Part shown: positions 38,735 to 47,495 of the stretch, one piece after another
How positions within the stretch are numbered: the stretch's first letter is position 1
Layout: each line of letters begins with the position of its first letter
Origin: Komagataeibacter intermedius TF2
Lineage (GTDB): Bacteria > Pseudomonadota > Alphaproteobacteria > Acetobacterales > Acetobacteraceae
NCBI RefSeq assembly: GCF_000964425.1
Contig: NZ_BANF01000038.1
Location: 25,677-89,676, forward strand
Length of the DNA stretch: 64,000 nt
Direction of reading: 5' to 3'
The notes under the pieces: generated by a model
Seen by the model: the letters and a program-made list of their open reading frames with translations, nothing else
Database searches by the model: none
Told to the model about the DNA's origin: nothing
Position numbers and translations under genes: made by a program

Positions 38735-39811
38735 TCATGTCGTTATGTTGTCCACGCGGCTATCGCGGATCAGTGCGTGGATGAAGGACAGTTTGCGCAG
38801 GATTCCCGGCGCCAGCACGAAAGGGTAGAAATCCGGCAGCCCCATGGAGCGGTTGAGGCTGTTGGCTGCATAGGTCAGGGGCAGCCAGCCATCCGTGATT
38901 TCGGCAAATGACATTGCGGTATAGGGATCGCGGCGTATGCTGGCGCGCAGCGGGGGGGCGTGGGCGCCTGCCGCGTCAATGGACATGCCATAGGCCCATG
39001 CGGTCTCGAGCGTCGAGATGATGTGCAGGTAATGCGCCCATGTTTCGGCAAAGTCCTCCCACGGGTGGGAGGTCGCGTAATGGCTGACATACTGCCCGCG
39101 CCACGCGTCGCTGGCGGGTGCTGCGTAATGCGCCTTCAGGCTGTCGGCATAATCGCGTCGGTCATCGCCAAACACGTCCCGGCAGGCGGCCAGCCGGTCG
39201 GGGCCTGCGTCGCGGATCAGGACATTCCAGTAATAATGCCCGATTTCATGGCGGAAATGGCCCAGCAGGGTGCGGTAGTATTCCCCCATTTCCAGCCGCA
39301 TCTGTTCGCGTCGTGCATCATCCGTCTCGTTCAGGGCAATGGTGATGACGCCGTTCGTGTGCCCGGTCATGGCGGGGGTGCCGTCGGGCAGGCTGTCGAG
39401 GAAATCGAACGCCAGGCCGCCTTCAGGGTCCTGCCGCCGGTTGCGCAGCGGCAGCCCGAGCCGCAGAAGGCTGTAGAACAGCCGGTGCTTGGCGACCTCC
39501 AGCTTCTGCCACCGCGCGATATTGCCCGGTACCGACAGGTTGGGAATGGTGCGGTTGAAACTGCATGCAAGGCAGTAAGGCTGTCCCGGCTCGACCAGCC
39601 AGTTGCACGCGCTGTAGGCATTGTTGGCACATAGCGCGCGTGGTGGCGCATCCGGCGTCGCCAGCGGCTGCCATAGCCCGTCCCCCATGGCGCCCAGCGC
39701 GGACAGCATGGTGCGTTCAGGCACATAACCCAGCGTATGGCCACAGCGTTCGCATGCCGTATTTTCGAAAAACAGGACCTGCTGGCATGACTGGCAGAAA
39801 AACAGTTTCAT
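38735..39811 (-). CDS. putative zinc-binding metallopeptidase (COG4307 type)
   Basis: The protein is 358 aa. The N terminus is a zinc ribbon (FFCQSCQQVLFFENTACERCG: two CxxC pairs), followed by a second cysteine set (ACNWLVEPGQPYCLACSF). The central HFRHEIGHYYW at about residue 190 supplies the HExxH metallopeptidase site, with downstream SHPWEDFAETWAHY adding the third ligand region. Related proteins occur with ATP-grasp/alpha-E gene sets, as here. Four bases overlap the transglutaminase gene upstream. The substrate is unknown; a processing role on peptide-tagged products is an inference. Confidence 0.85.
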   Translation of the reverse strand: MKLFFCQSCQQVLFFENTACERCGHTLGYVPERTMLSALGAMGDGLWQPLATPDAPPRALCANNAYSACNWLVEPGQPYCLACSFNRTIPNLSVPGNIARWQKLEVAKHRLFYSLLRLGLPLRNRRQDPEGGLAFDFLDSLPDGTPAMTGHTNGVITIALNETDDARREQMRLEMGEYYRTLLGHFRHEIGHYYWNVLIRDAGPDRLAACRDVFGDDRRDYADSLKAHYAAPASDAWRGQYVSHYATSHPWEDFAETWAHYLHIISTLETAWAYGMSIDAAGAHAPPLRASIRRDPYTAMSFAEITDGWLPLTYAANSLNRSMGLPDFYPFVLAPGILRKLSFIHALIRDSRVDNITT

Positions 39812-40725
39812 AAGGGGTGTATCGCCCGGTGCGGCTGGGACGCCATGTCCGCGATCGGGGGCATGGGCACGGTTTCCATTATGGCTTCAAAGGTGGCGAC
39901 GCACTGGTCCAGCAGGCCACTGACGGGGGCCGCCTGCGGTGGCGTGGGGGCAACGGCAAGCGGGATATGTCCCTGTGCCGCCAGCAGCCCCGATGTCGTA
40001 TCCAGCCCGATCCACCCCGCGCCGGGTAAATGCACCTGCGTCCAGGCATGCAGGTCGCACCCCAGCCGGTCCGGTGCGTTCAGGTCCGGCTGGAACAGGT
40101 AGCCCGATACAAACCGGGCGGCAAAGCCCAGGCGGCGCAGCACGGCAATCAGCAGCCATGCGCTGTCCCGGCATGACCCGGCGGCATTGCGCAGGGTGTC
40201 CTCCGGTGACCAGACGCCGGCTTCGGTCCGGATGCGGTAGGTGATGCGCGCGGCGATGGTCCGTGTCAGGTTCACCAGCAGGTCCAGTGTCGGGCTGGGC
40301 AGCAGGGCGCGCCATTCCTGCACGAATGCATCAAGCAGCGGGGTCGGCGCACCGTCCCCGGCTTCGTCTGCCGCCTGCATGTAGGGGCCAAGGGCAGGGG
40401 TGTCACATGCCCCGTCCGCTGGCCAGCGGCACGCCGACGGGGCCATGGTGAAGTGGAACGGGTTGACGGGCGTCTGGTCGGTGGCAAGGCGGATGGTAAT
40501 GTCGAAATGCGTAACACGTTCGGGAAACGTAATGCGGGCGGCATGGTTGCCAAATGCATCCAGTCCCCATGTGCGCGTGCAGGGCTGCGGGGCGATGTCC
40601 ATGCTGTGGAACAGGATGTTCCTGCACGCCGCCACGGGTCGCAGCCGGATGGTCTGCGGGCCGAGGTGAACGGGCCGGTCGTATCGGTACCGTGTGTGGT
40701 GGACCAGCATGGCATGCGCGTTCAT
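39808..40725 (-). CDS. transglutaminase-like cysteine protease
   Basis: The protein is 305 aa. It starts with the bacterial transglutaminase N-terminal region (HHTRYRYDRPVHLGPQTIRLR). The catalytic triad follows in order: Cys in GSCRDSAWL (about residue 183), His in DLHAWTQVHL (about 225) and Asp in IGLDTTSGL (about 239). Such proteins are usually papain-fold peptidases or amidases rather than crosslinkers. It is divergent from the ATP-grasp gene across 284 bases. Start codons at 40725 and 40710 are both possible. Confidence 0.92.
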   Translation of the reverse strand: MNAHAMLVHHTRYRYDRPVHLGPQTIRLRPVAACRNILFHSMDIAPQPCTRTWGLDAFGNHAARITFPERVTHFDITIRLATDQTPVNPFHFTMAPSACRWPADGACDTPALGPYMQAADEAGDGAPTPLLDAFVQEWRALLPSPTLDLLVNLTRTIAARITYRIRTEAGVWSPEDTLRNAAGSCRDSAWLLIAVLRRLGFAARFVSGYLFQPDLNAPDRLGCDLHAWTQVHLPGAGWIGLDTTSGLLAAQGHIPLAVAPTPPQAAPVSGLLDQCVATFEAIMETVPMPPIADMASQPHRAIHPL

Positions 40726-41009
40726 GTAATCTAAAGCCCCGGAAAACTGTCCCGCATGCCTGCCATCGTGATCCGGCGATGGTGCGGTTCGGACGTGGTG
40801 TCTGTATGCCGGTTTACGGTATCAGGATTGGTGGTGGCGGCAATATCGTATTTTTCAGTCATTTGGGTACGAATGGAAGGGGAATGCAGATTCGTTCTTG
40901 GCAAGAGACGATTTTCTTGCTCCGCTAGAAACGGATCGAAATGAAATTGCAGGTGGGCGGACATGATTCCTTCGCGCCTGATCCACCTCCACGCCAGCGG
41001 GGGCAGGGC

Positions 41010-42476
41010 ATGAATGATATGAAAACGGCAGTACAGGCCGCCGGGCTGTTCGCGACGTACGACATTCCGGATTATTTCTGTGAACTGCTCAATCGCGGGG
41101 ACAGCCCGCCCCCGGACCTGAAGCGGGTGCGCGACCGTCTGGCCCGCTTCGACCTGGCGGAACTGCGCCGCAGGGCCGCCGCGGTAGAGGCGCAGTTCTA
41201 CCGTCTTGGCATTACCTTTACCGTCTATTCCGACCGCGAGGCGATCGACCGTGTCCTGCCGTTCGATGTCATTCCCCGCGTGCTGACCGCGACGGAATGG
41301 GATCATATTGAACGGGGCGTGCAGCAGCGCGTGCGTGCCATCAACCTGTTCCTGCATGACATCTACCACGACCGGCATATCCTCAATGACGGCGTGGTGC
41401 CGCGGGATCTGGTGCTGGGCAACGCCAATTACTGTCAGGCCATGGTCGGGCTGGACGTGCCCGGCGGGGTGTACGTGCATATCAATGGCACGGACCTGGT
41501 GCGTGACCGTGATGGCCGTTTCCTGGTGCTGGAAGATAACGCCCGCACGCCGTCAGGCGTGTCGTACGTGCTGGAGGACCGGCAGATGATGCTGCGCCTC
41601 ATGCCCGATCTGGCGCGGGGGCTGAACATCCGTCCGGTCGATGAATACGGCCACCGCCTGCACCGCGCTCTGGCGGAGGTCGCACCCGCGGGCGTGGATA
41701 ACCCGCAGGTGGTCCTGCTTTCGCCGGGCATCTACAACGCCGCGTATTTCGAACACGTGTTCCTGGCGCGTGAAATGGGTATTCCGCTGGTCGAGGGACG
41801 CGACCTGATGGTGGAGGACGGGCGCGTTTACATGCGCACCGTGGCCGGTCCCCGGCCGGTCCATTCCATCTATCGCCGGCTGAATGACGATTTCCTTGAC
41901 CCGCTGGTATTCAATCCTGACAGCATGCTGGGTGTGCCGGGACTGGTGGATGCCTATCGCCGGGGGAACGTGACGCTGGCCAATGCCATTGGCACCGGCG
42001 TCGCGGATGACAAGGCCGTTTATGCCTACATGCCGCGCATCATCCGCTATTATCTGGATGAGGAGCCGATCCTGACCAATGTGGAAACCCATATCTGCGC
42101 CGAGCGCGAGGGGCTGGAATACACGCTGGCCAATATCGAACGGCTGGTGGTCAAGCCGGTAGGCGAATCCGGTGGGTACGGACTGCTGATCGGGCCCCAC
42201 GCCACGCAGGCCGAACTGGATGAATTCCGCGCCCTGCTGCGTGCCAACCCGGCCAATTACATAAGTCAGCCGGTCATAAGCCTGTCGGTTTCGCCCACGT
42301 TATGCCCCGCGGGGGTGGAGGCGCGGCATGTGGACCTGCGCCCCTTTGCCGTGACAGGGCGCGATACGTGGGTGCTGCCGGGCGGCCTGTCGCGCGTGGC
42401 GCTGCGCAAGGGGTCTCTGGTGGTCAATTCGTCGCAGGGTGGCGGGTCAAAGGATACATGGGTGCTGGCATCATGA
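41010..42476 (+). CDS. circularly permuted ATP-grasp enzyme (COG2308 type)
   Basis: The protein is 488 aa from the ATG at 41010, preceded by GGGGGCAGGG. The conserved path is RGVQQRVRAINLFLHDIYHD, VHINGTDLVRDRDGRFLVLE, DNARTPSGVSYVLEDRQMM, the GRDLMVEDGRVYMRT region and VVKPVGESGGYGLLIG near residue 400. In this family the ATP-binding halves are permuted relative to classic ATP-grasp ligases. It is predicted to form amide or peptide bonds. The stop overlaps the alpha-E start (ATGA), showing tight coupling. Confidence 0.95.
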   Translation: MNDMKTAVQAAGLFATYDIPDYFCELLNRGDSPPPDLKRVRDRLARFDLAELRRRAAAVEAQFYRLGITFTVYSDREAIDRVLPFDVIPRVLTATEWDHIERGVQQRVRAINLFLHDIYHDRHILNDGVVPRDLVLGNANYCQAMVGLDVPGGVYVHINGTDLVRDRDGRFLVLEDNARTPSGVSYVLEDRQMMLRLMPDLARGLNIRPVDEYGHRLHRALAEVAPAGVDNPQVVLLSPGIYNAAYFEHVFLAREMGIPLVEGRDLMVEDGRVYMRTVAGPRPVHSIYRRLNDDFLDPLVFNPDSMLGVPGLVDAYRRGNVTLANAIGTGVADDKAVYAYMPRIIRYYLDEEPILTNVETHICAEREGLEYTLANIERLVVKPVGESGGYGLLIGPHATQAELDEFRALLRANPANYISQPVISLSVSPTLCPAGVEARHVDLRPFAVTGRDTWVLPGGLSRVALRKGSLVVNSSQGGGSKDTWVLAS

Positions 42477-43513
42477 CACAGGCTTCGGTCTTTCCCGCCC
42501 CGGTCGTGCCGGGGCTGCGCAACCTGCTTTCGCGCTATGCCGAAAGCACGATGTGGCTGGCGCGCTATATGGAGCGCATCGAAAATCTTGCCCGCCTGAT
42601 CGAGGTGACCAGCGCATCGGTTTCCGCCACCAACATGGACGCGGGATGGGACAGCGTCATCCGGATCAACGCGGATGAAGACCTGTTCTTCCAGCATCAT
42701 GAAACCGCGACCGAACGCAGCGTGGTGGCTTTTTACATTATCGACGCCAACAATCCGGATTCCATCGTGTCCATGGCCCGTTATGCGCGGGAAAACGCGC
42801 GGGTGCTGCGTCCCCTGATCTCGACCGAAATGTGGATGCACCTGAATGTCTTTACGCGATGGGTCATGGAACTGGGCCCCAATGACGTGGGCGCGGGTTA
42901 CCTGTCCAGCCTGTGCACGCGACTGAAGCAGGATTGCCAGACGCATTTTGGCATAACGGAGGGCACGCTGTACCGCGACCAGGCATGGCTGTTCTATATC
43001 CTTGGCAAGAACCTTGAACGCGCGGACCAGATCACGCGGCTGATCGACATCAAATATCATACCCTGCTGCCCAGCGAGGTCGGGATCGGGTCGGATATCG
43101 ACATGAGCCAGTGGACATCCGTGCTGCGCTCGGCTGCGGCATATCATGCGTTCCGCCGCGTCCTGCCCGAAGGGATGACGCCTGCCAATATCGTGGGGTT
43201 CCTGCTGAAGAACGACGGTTTCCCACGGTCGCTGTCCACCAGCCTGCGCAGTGTCTACAGCGTGCTGGGATCACTGGCGGGGGAATATCGCCTGCGCCAC
43301 TGCGCCCCGATCATTGAACGGGTGGAGGAACTGCGCGTCACGCTGGCGGAACAGACGGTGGAAGACATCATCATGCGGGGCCTGCATGAATACATGGACT
43401 GGATCCAGCGCGAACTGCGGCAGATCCAGAGTGAAATCGCCCATGCCTTCTGGCCGCCCGTCCTGTCGGTCCACTCTACGGGTACGGGCCGGATGGAACA
43501 GGTCCAGAACTGA
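42473..43513 (+). CDS. alpha-E domain protein (COG2307 type)
   Basis: The protein is 346 aa from the ATG overlapping the ATP-grasp stop. It is almost all helical, with the conserved pieces LLSRYAESTMWLARYMERIE near the N terminus, ARENARVLRPLISTEMWMHL, and LFYILGKNLERADQITRLID. The family always accompanies circularly permuted ATP-grasp genes and is thought to help or carry the ligase product; the biochemistry is unproven. It ends with a VHSTGTGRMEQVQN tail. It is the last gene of the operon, followed by a repeat element. Confidence 0.95.
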   Translation: MTQASVFPAPVVPGLRNLLSRYAESTMWLARYMERIENLARLIEVTSASVSATNMDAGWDSVIRINADEDLFFQHHETATERSVVAFYIIDANNPDSIVSMARYARENARVLRPLISTEMWMHLNVFTRWVMELGPNDVGAGYLSSLCTRLKQDCQTHFGITEGTLYRDQAWLFYILGKNLERADQITRLIDIKYHTLLPSEVGIGSDIDMSQWTSVLRSAAAYHAFRRVLPEGMTPANIVGFLLKNDGFPRSLSTSLRSVYSVLGSLAGEYRLRHCAPIIERVEELRVTLAEQTVEDIIMRGLHEYMDWIQRELRQIQSEIAHAFWPPVLSVHSTGTGRMEQVQN

Positions 43514-43610
43514 CGTTTTAAAATAATGTAGTGATCAAAAACGGATAAACGTTTCTGGATGTCGCCTTTTTTCAAAAGCTTCACCAGAAACATCTTCCGG
43601 ATATGCCCTG
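43514..43610. repeat. intergenic repeat copy downstream of the alpha-E gene
   Basis: AT-richer sequence with GTTTCTGGATGTCGCCTTTT, then TTCAAAAGCTTCACCAGAAAC (43571-43591). The GCTTCACC motif and T/A-runs match copies near 11010 and 13390. It lies between the alpha-E gene and tRNA-Gln, read in the opposite direction, and probably helps terminate both. Confidence 0.45.
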
Positions 43611-43657
43611 ACCGGCCGATCCGGCAGACTGCGATGTGACCCGATTTCAGGAATGAC

Positions 43658-43732
43658 TGGCTGGGGCGGGAGGGTTCGAACCTCCGCATGGCGGAATCAA
43701 AATCCGCTGCCTTACCACTTGGCTACGCCCCA
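43658..43732 (-). tRNA. tRNA-Gln(UUG)
   Basis: On the minus strand it starts TGGGGCGTAGCCAAGTGG, with anticodon TTG in the loop of GCGGATTTTGATTCCGC, a GGTTCGAAC T-loop, the CGCCCCA acceptor strand and an encoded CCA. The length is 75 nt. Confidence 0.97.
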
Positions 43733-43826
43733 ATAAGCCGACAACCGCACGAATCGTGCGTCAGGATGATCTTCTAATGTCTAAAGGGCTGTCCCGTAAA
43801 GGGGGGGGCAGCCCGAACCCGTTCAT

Positions 43827-44477
43827 TCAGAATGACGGCTCCAGCGGCAGGTCCACCAGCGGGTCGGTCCCCGCGTCATGGCCACCGCCGGGTAATGGCG
43901 CCTGCGGGGCCGCCGGGGCCAGGCCGATCACACGCGCGGCACGGTCCAGCGCCTGATCAAGTGCTGCCATGGTGGTGCCCATGTCCTGACTGTCATCTTT
44001 GTCCCATGCGCGCAGGGTCATGGTCCATACACCCAGCAGGGCCTGCAGGCGCAGGCCACCGACCAGACCGTTCGTTTCCAGTCCCGCCGCGTTGGCGATC
44101 CATTTCATGCTTTCCAGCGTTGCCCCCCCCAGCAGGATGGCCAGTGGCGGGTCCATCGGCACCGCGCGCAGCACGCTGCGCACCCCGTCGCGGTACTGCT
44201 GGAACACATCCAGCCGACGCATGAGCATGTCGAACAGCTTTTCGCGCACGCTTCCTTCGGATTCGTCCTCCACCAGCGCCGCTTCATCCGCCAGGCGGCC
44301 CAGCGTCAGCAGGATCATCGCCTTGCACGGCGCGCGCCTGCGGGCGGTTTCCAGGCTCAGCCCGGCGTCCCGCGCGGCATCAACGACCGTCATGCGTCGC
44401 CATCCGTGCGAGGCGGCACGTTCCAACGCTGAGCGGAGAAGGGTGGCGTCAAACAGGTCGTTATCCATGGAGGGCAT
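43827..44477 (-). CDS. TetR/COQ9-like protein
   Basis: The protein is 216 aa; ATGs at 44477 and 44468 are both possible. Residues 10-55 form a TetR-like helix-turn-helix (MTVVDAARDAGLSLETARRR). The rest (SVREKLFDMLMRRLDVFQQY, then GVRSVLRAVPMDPP and MKWIANAAGLETNG) resembles the alphaproteobacterial TetR/COQ9 group, which binds lipids or ubiquinone intermediates rather than DNA in some members. The ubiK gene 1.5 kb away hints at a quinone link. The last 30 residues are disordered. It follows proC on the same strand. Confidence 0.75.
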   Translation of the reverse strand: MPSMDNDLFDATLLRSALERAASHGWRRMTVVDAARDAGLSLETARRRAPCKAMILLTLGRLADEAALVEDESEGSVREKLFDMLMRRLDVFQQYRDGVRSVLRAVPMDPPLAILLGGATLESMKWIANAAGLETNGLVGGLRLQALLGVWTMTLRAWDKDDSQDMGTTMAALDQALDRAARVIGLAPAAPQAPLPGGGHDAGTDPLVDLPLEPSF

Positions 44478-44525
44478 AATCTTCCGGGTTAAGGGTATCG
44501 GTGGAGGCCACGCAGCACCACGTGG

Positions 44526-45362
44526 TCATGAAACGGGTTGCGGGCCCGACAGTTCGCGTGCCCGTTTTGCCCCCGCCTTTAGGGCCGCGGCAAGGGTCGC
44601 GGGCCATGCGCCGTCCGCCATCAGCACCTCCAGCGCCTTCTGCGTGGTGCCGTTGGGGCTGGTCACGTTGCGGCGCAGGGTGGCGGCGTCGATGCCGCTC
44701 TGCTGCATCAGCGCGCCCGATCCCGCAACCGTCTGGCGCGCGATCTGGCGGGCAAGTTCAGGCGGCAGGCCATCAGCCACGCCCAGCTGTTCCAACAGTT
44801 CCGCCAGCAGGAAGACATAGGCCGGCCCGCTGCCGGAAATGGCGGTGACGATGTCGATCTGGTCTTCATGTTCGACCCAGGCCACTTCCCCCACCGCGCG
44901 CAGCAGGCGCGTGCACAGCCGGCGCTGCACGGGGGTTGCGGCAGGCGGGGCGTAGCATACCGTCATGCCCTGCCCGATGGCGCAGGGCGTATTGGGCATG
45001 GTGCGGATGACGATGGGTGCCGGGCTGCCGGGCGGCTGGTGGGCCGCCAGCGCGTCCGTCAGGCTTCTGACCGTCCGGCCCGCCAGTACGGATATGACGG
45101 GCGCATGGACGGCGAAGGGCGCCACCGCAGGCAGGACGCTGTCCACTTTCTGCGGTTTGGTGGCCAGTATGATCATGCCCGGCCGGAAATCGGCCGGGAC
45201 ATCATCAGGGCTGCGCACGAGGTGGTGCGGGGCCGGCACGGATTCCCGGTGGCGGTCGACGATGAAGGAAGGGGCAAGCCCTTCCTTCAGCCAGCCATCG
45301 AGCATGGCCCCCCCCATCTTGCCACAACCGACCAGCAGCAGGGGCGGAAGGCTGTCGGGCAT
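44526..45362 (-). CDS. proC: pyrroline-5-carboxylate reductase
   Basis: The protein is 278 aa. The NAD(P) site is LLVGCGKMGGAMLDGWL at the N terminus, followed by MIILATKPQKVDSVLPAV and the signature TAISGSGPAYVFLLAELLEQ. It reduces 1-pyrroline-5-carboxylate to proline, the last step of proline synthesis; proA is at 55985. It overlaps the YbjN gene by one base (TGATG), so the pair is coupled. The C-terminal GAKRARELSGPQPVS tail is unremarkable. Confidence 0.95.
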   Translation of the reverse strand: MPDSLPPLLLVGCGKMGGAMLDGWLKEGLAPSFIVDRHRESVPAPHHLVRSPDDVPADFRPGMIILATKPQKVDSVLPAVAPFAVHAPVISVLAGRTVRSLTDALAAHQPPGSPAPIVIRTMPNTPCAIGQGMTVCYAPPAATPVQRRLCTRLLRAVGEVAWVEHEDQIDIVTAISGSGPAYVFLLAELLEQLGVADGLPPELARQIARQTVAGSGALMQQSGIDAATLRRNVTSPNGTTQKALEVLMADGAWPATLAAALKAGAKRARELSGPQPVS

Positions 45363-45865
45363 CAGGCCATCCCCGCGCAGTCAAGCATCGCGGCCTCCAG
45401 CGCGTCCGCCGGTTTCCTGCCGCCCCACAGTACGAACTGGAAGGCGGGGTAGAAACGTTCGCATTCCGTCAGTGCGATGTCGATCATGTCTTCCAGGCTT
45501 TCCACCGATGCGCCACGGGACCCGCGCAGCAGGACCGCATGGCGGAAAACCGGCGTGCCATGGTCAAGGTCCATGCCGAAATGGCCAATCCACAGCCGTT
45601 CGTTGGCCAGCGCCACGAGTTCGAACAGGTTGCGGCGCTGGTCCGCGGGAACCTTCAGGTCGAACGTGCAGGTGAAGTGCATGGCGTTCACCTCTTCCGA
45701 CCAGCAGAAGAACAGGCCGTAATCGCACCATTTGCCCGGTGCCTCGGCGGCCATTTCCGAATCGCTGCGGCGTTCGAAATTCCAGTCATATCCGCCCACG
45801 ATCCGTTCCATCAGATCGAGTGGATTCGTATTGCGTGCGGTTGCTGTTTCAGTCAGAGCTGGCAT
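45362..45865 (-). CDS. YbjN-domain protein
   Basis: The protein is 167 aa from an ATG with GGGGAG upstream. It follows the alphaproteobacterial YbjN pattern: NPLDLMERIVGGYDWNFERR, CDYGLFFCWSEEVNAMHFTC, LKVPADQRRNLFELVALANE and LWIGHFGMD. YbjN relates to type III secretion chaperones in fold and affects motility and stress responses in E. coli; its exact job is unknown. It commonly sits directly upstream of proC, as seen here. Confidence 0.88.
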   Translation of the reverse strand: MPALTETATARNTNPLDLMERIVGGYDWNFERRSDSEMAAEAPGKWCDYGLFFCWSEEVNAMHFTCTFDLKVPADQRRNLFELVALANERLWIGHFGMDLDHGTPVFRHAVLLRGSRGASVESLEDMIDIALTECERFYPAFQFVLWGGRKPADALEAAMLDCAGMA

Positions 45866-46015
45866 GTGGCACTCCCCGAAGCCGTCGTGGAGGAAATCCG
45901 GGCATGATCCCGGATTCCGTATCTCTGCATCCGGTCCGTGGCCTGTTGCGGGGAATCAGGGCATGGACCGTCCTGTTACCCTATGACCGGCAGGCACGCG
46001 CTGCAAGCGTTGTGC

Positions 46016-46312
46016 TTACAGGCCCGAACGGGGGGCGGACGGGGGCGCGGTCAGGCTGGCTTCCAGGTCGGATACGCGTTCTTCCAGCCGGCTGATCCGG
46101 TTTTCCAGTTCGCCCTGCGCCAGGCGTGCGCGGGTCGCGACTTCGCGCACGACCTCGAATTCATCGCGGCGGACAAGGTTCAGGCTGCCCAGTGTTTCAT
46201 CCACACGGGCGCGGACGATGGCGCCGATTTCCTCACGCACGCCGGCCAGTGCCGAAAACGCGCCCCCGGCCACACCAGCCAGGTCATCAAAAATGCGGGG
46301 CCTGTCGGACAT
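46016..46312 (-). CDS. ubiK: ubiquinone biosynthesis accessory factor UbiK
   Basis: The protein is 98 aa, with GGAG eight bases before its start. It is a BMFP-type coiled-coil protein: IFDDLAGVAGGAFSALAGVR amphipathic N terminus, then NLVRRDEFEVVREVATRARL and the ISRLEERVSDLEASL trimerising coil. UbiK associates with lipids and UbiJ to support late ubiquinone synthesis. The final 12 residues are Pro/Ser-rich. Confidence 0.85.
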   Translation of the reverse strand: MSDRPRIFDDLAGVAGGAFSALAGVREEIGAIVRARVDETLGSLNLVRRDEFEVVREVATRARLAQGELENRISRLEERVSDLEASLTAPPSAPRSGL

Positions 46313-46475
46313 AGTGGATACTCCATGACGTTCCGCGCCGCGTCCTGTGCCAGTCCACGCGCGTGATGAAAGCGCCCACTATAGACACATTGCCGCCTCA
46401 GGGCTATCCGCACGATTGTGGTGGCCGTGGCGACGTCGCAATATCGACATCCATGCAACAGGGGGGTGCGGGACA

Positions 46476-47456
46476 GTGATCGTTATTACCGGGGGTGCGG
46501 GTTTCATCGGATCGTGCATGCAGCAGGCGCTGCACGCGCGCGGGATCGGGACGGTCGTGGTGGACTGGCTGGGCAATGCGGGCAAATGGCGCAACCTGCG
46601 CCACCATACGCCCACGCGCATCATCGCCCCCGAGGCGCTGGACGCATGGCTTGATACCCGTCCGGACATATCCGCCGTGATCCACCTGGGCGCAATCAGC
46701 GAGACGACGGCAACCGATGGCGACCTGGTATGGCGTACCAATGTGGACCTGTCCGAACGGCTGCTGTCGTGGTGCGCGCATGAAGGGGTGCGGTTCATCT
46801 ATGCCTCCTCCGCCGCGACATACGGGGCGGCCGACCGGCCGGAGCAGTTCAGTGACGGTCCCGCGCTGCTGGACGGGCTGAAGCCACTCAATCTGTACGG
46901 TTGGTCCAAGCAGGCGTTTGACCTGTCGGTGCAGCGCCGGGTCGCGGACGGGGCGATGTCCGGCCTGTCATGGGCGGGGCTGAAGTTCTTCAATGTCTAT
47001 GGCCCCAATGAATACCACAAGGGACGCATGATCTCGGTGGTGAAGGTCAAGTATGACGAGGCCCGCGCGGGTCGGCCGCTGCGCCTGTTCCGCTCTGACG
47101 TGCCGGGGCTGGCGGACGGGGCGCAGGCGCGCGATTTCATCTGGGTTGGGGATGTGGTCGATGTCATGATGTGGCTGCTGGACCATGGTACCGTGTGCGG
47201 GCTGTTCAACTGCGGCACCGGGGTGGCGCGCACCTATGCCGACCTGGCCCATGCCGTGTGTGATGCGGCGAACGTGCCGCGCCGGATCGAATTCATCGAC
47301 ATGCCCGAAGCCCTGCGCGGGCAGTACCAGTCCTTTACCTGTGCCGACATGCGCAGGCTGCGCGCGGCGGGCTACAGCCGCCCCTTCACGACGCTGGAAG
47401 ATGGGGTGCGCCGTTATGTCCATGATTATCTCGCGGCCCCTGATCCCTACCTGTAA
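46476..47456 (+). CDS. hldD: ADP-glyceromanno-heptose 6-epimerase
   Basis: The protein is 326 aa from a GTG at 46476, where a G-rich ribosome site ends; the residues just after it (IVITGGAGFIGSCMQQAL) are the NAD-binding opening. The SDR-epimerase dyad is YGWSKQAFD, and LKFFNVYGPNEYHKGRM is the HldD-specific site. It makes L-glycero-D-manno-heptose for lipopolysaccharide core. The SSAATYG stretch holds the catalytic Ser/Thr. No other heptose gene is in the window. Confidence 0.92.
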   Translation: MIVITGGAGFIGSCMQQALHARGIGTVVVDWLGNAGKWRNLRHHTPTRIIAPEALDAWLDTRPDISAVIHLGAISETTATDGDLVWRTNVDLSERLLSWCAHEGVRFIYASSAATYGAADRPEQFSDGPALLDGLKPLNLYGWSKQAFDLSVQRRVADGAMSGLSWAGLKFFNVYGPNEYHKGRMISVVKVKYDEARAGRPLRLFRSDVPGLADGAQARDFIWVGDVVDVMMWLLDHGTVCGLFNCGTGVARTYADLAHAVCDAANVPRRIEFIDMPEALRGQYQSFTCADMRRLRAAGYSRPFTTLEDGVRRYVHDYLAAPDPYL

Positions 47457-47495
47457 TCACGCCGACACGACCACCATGACAATGAAAGTGGGCTG

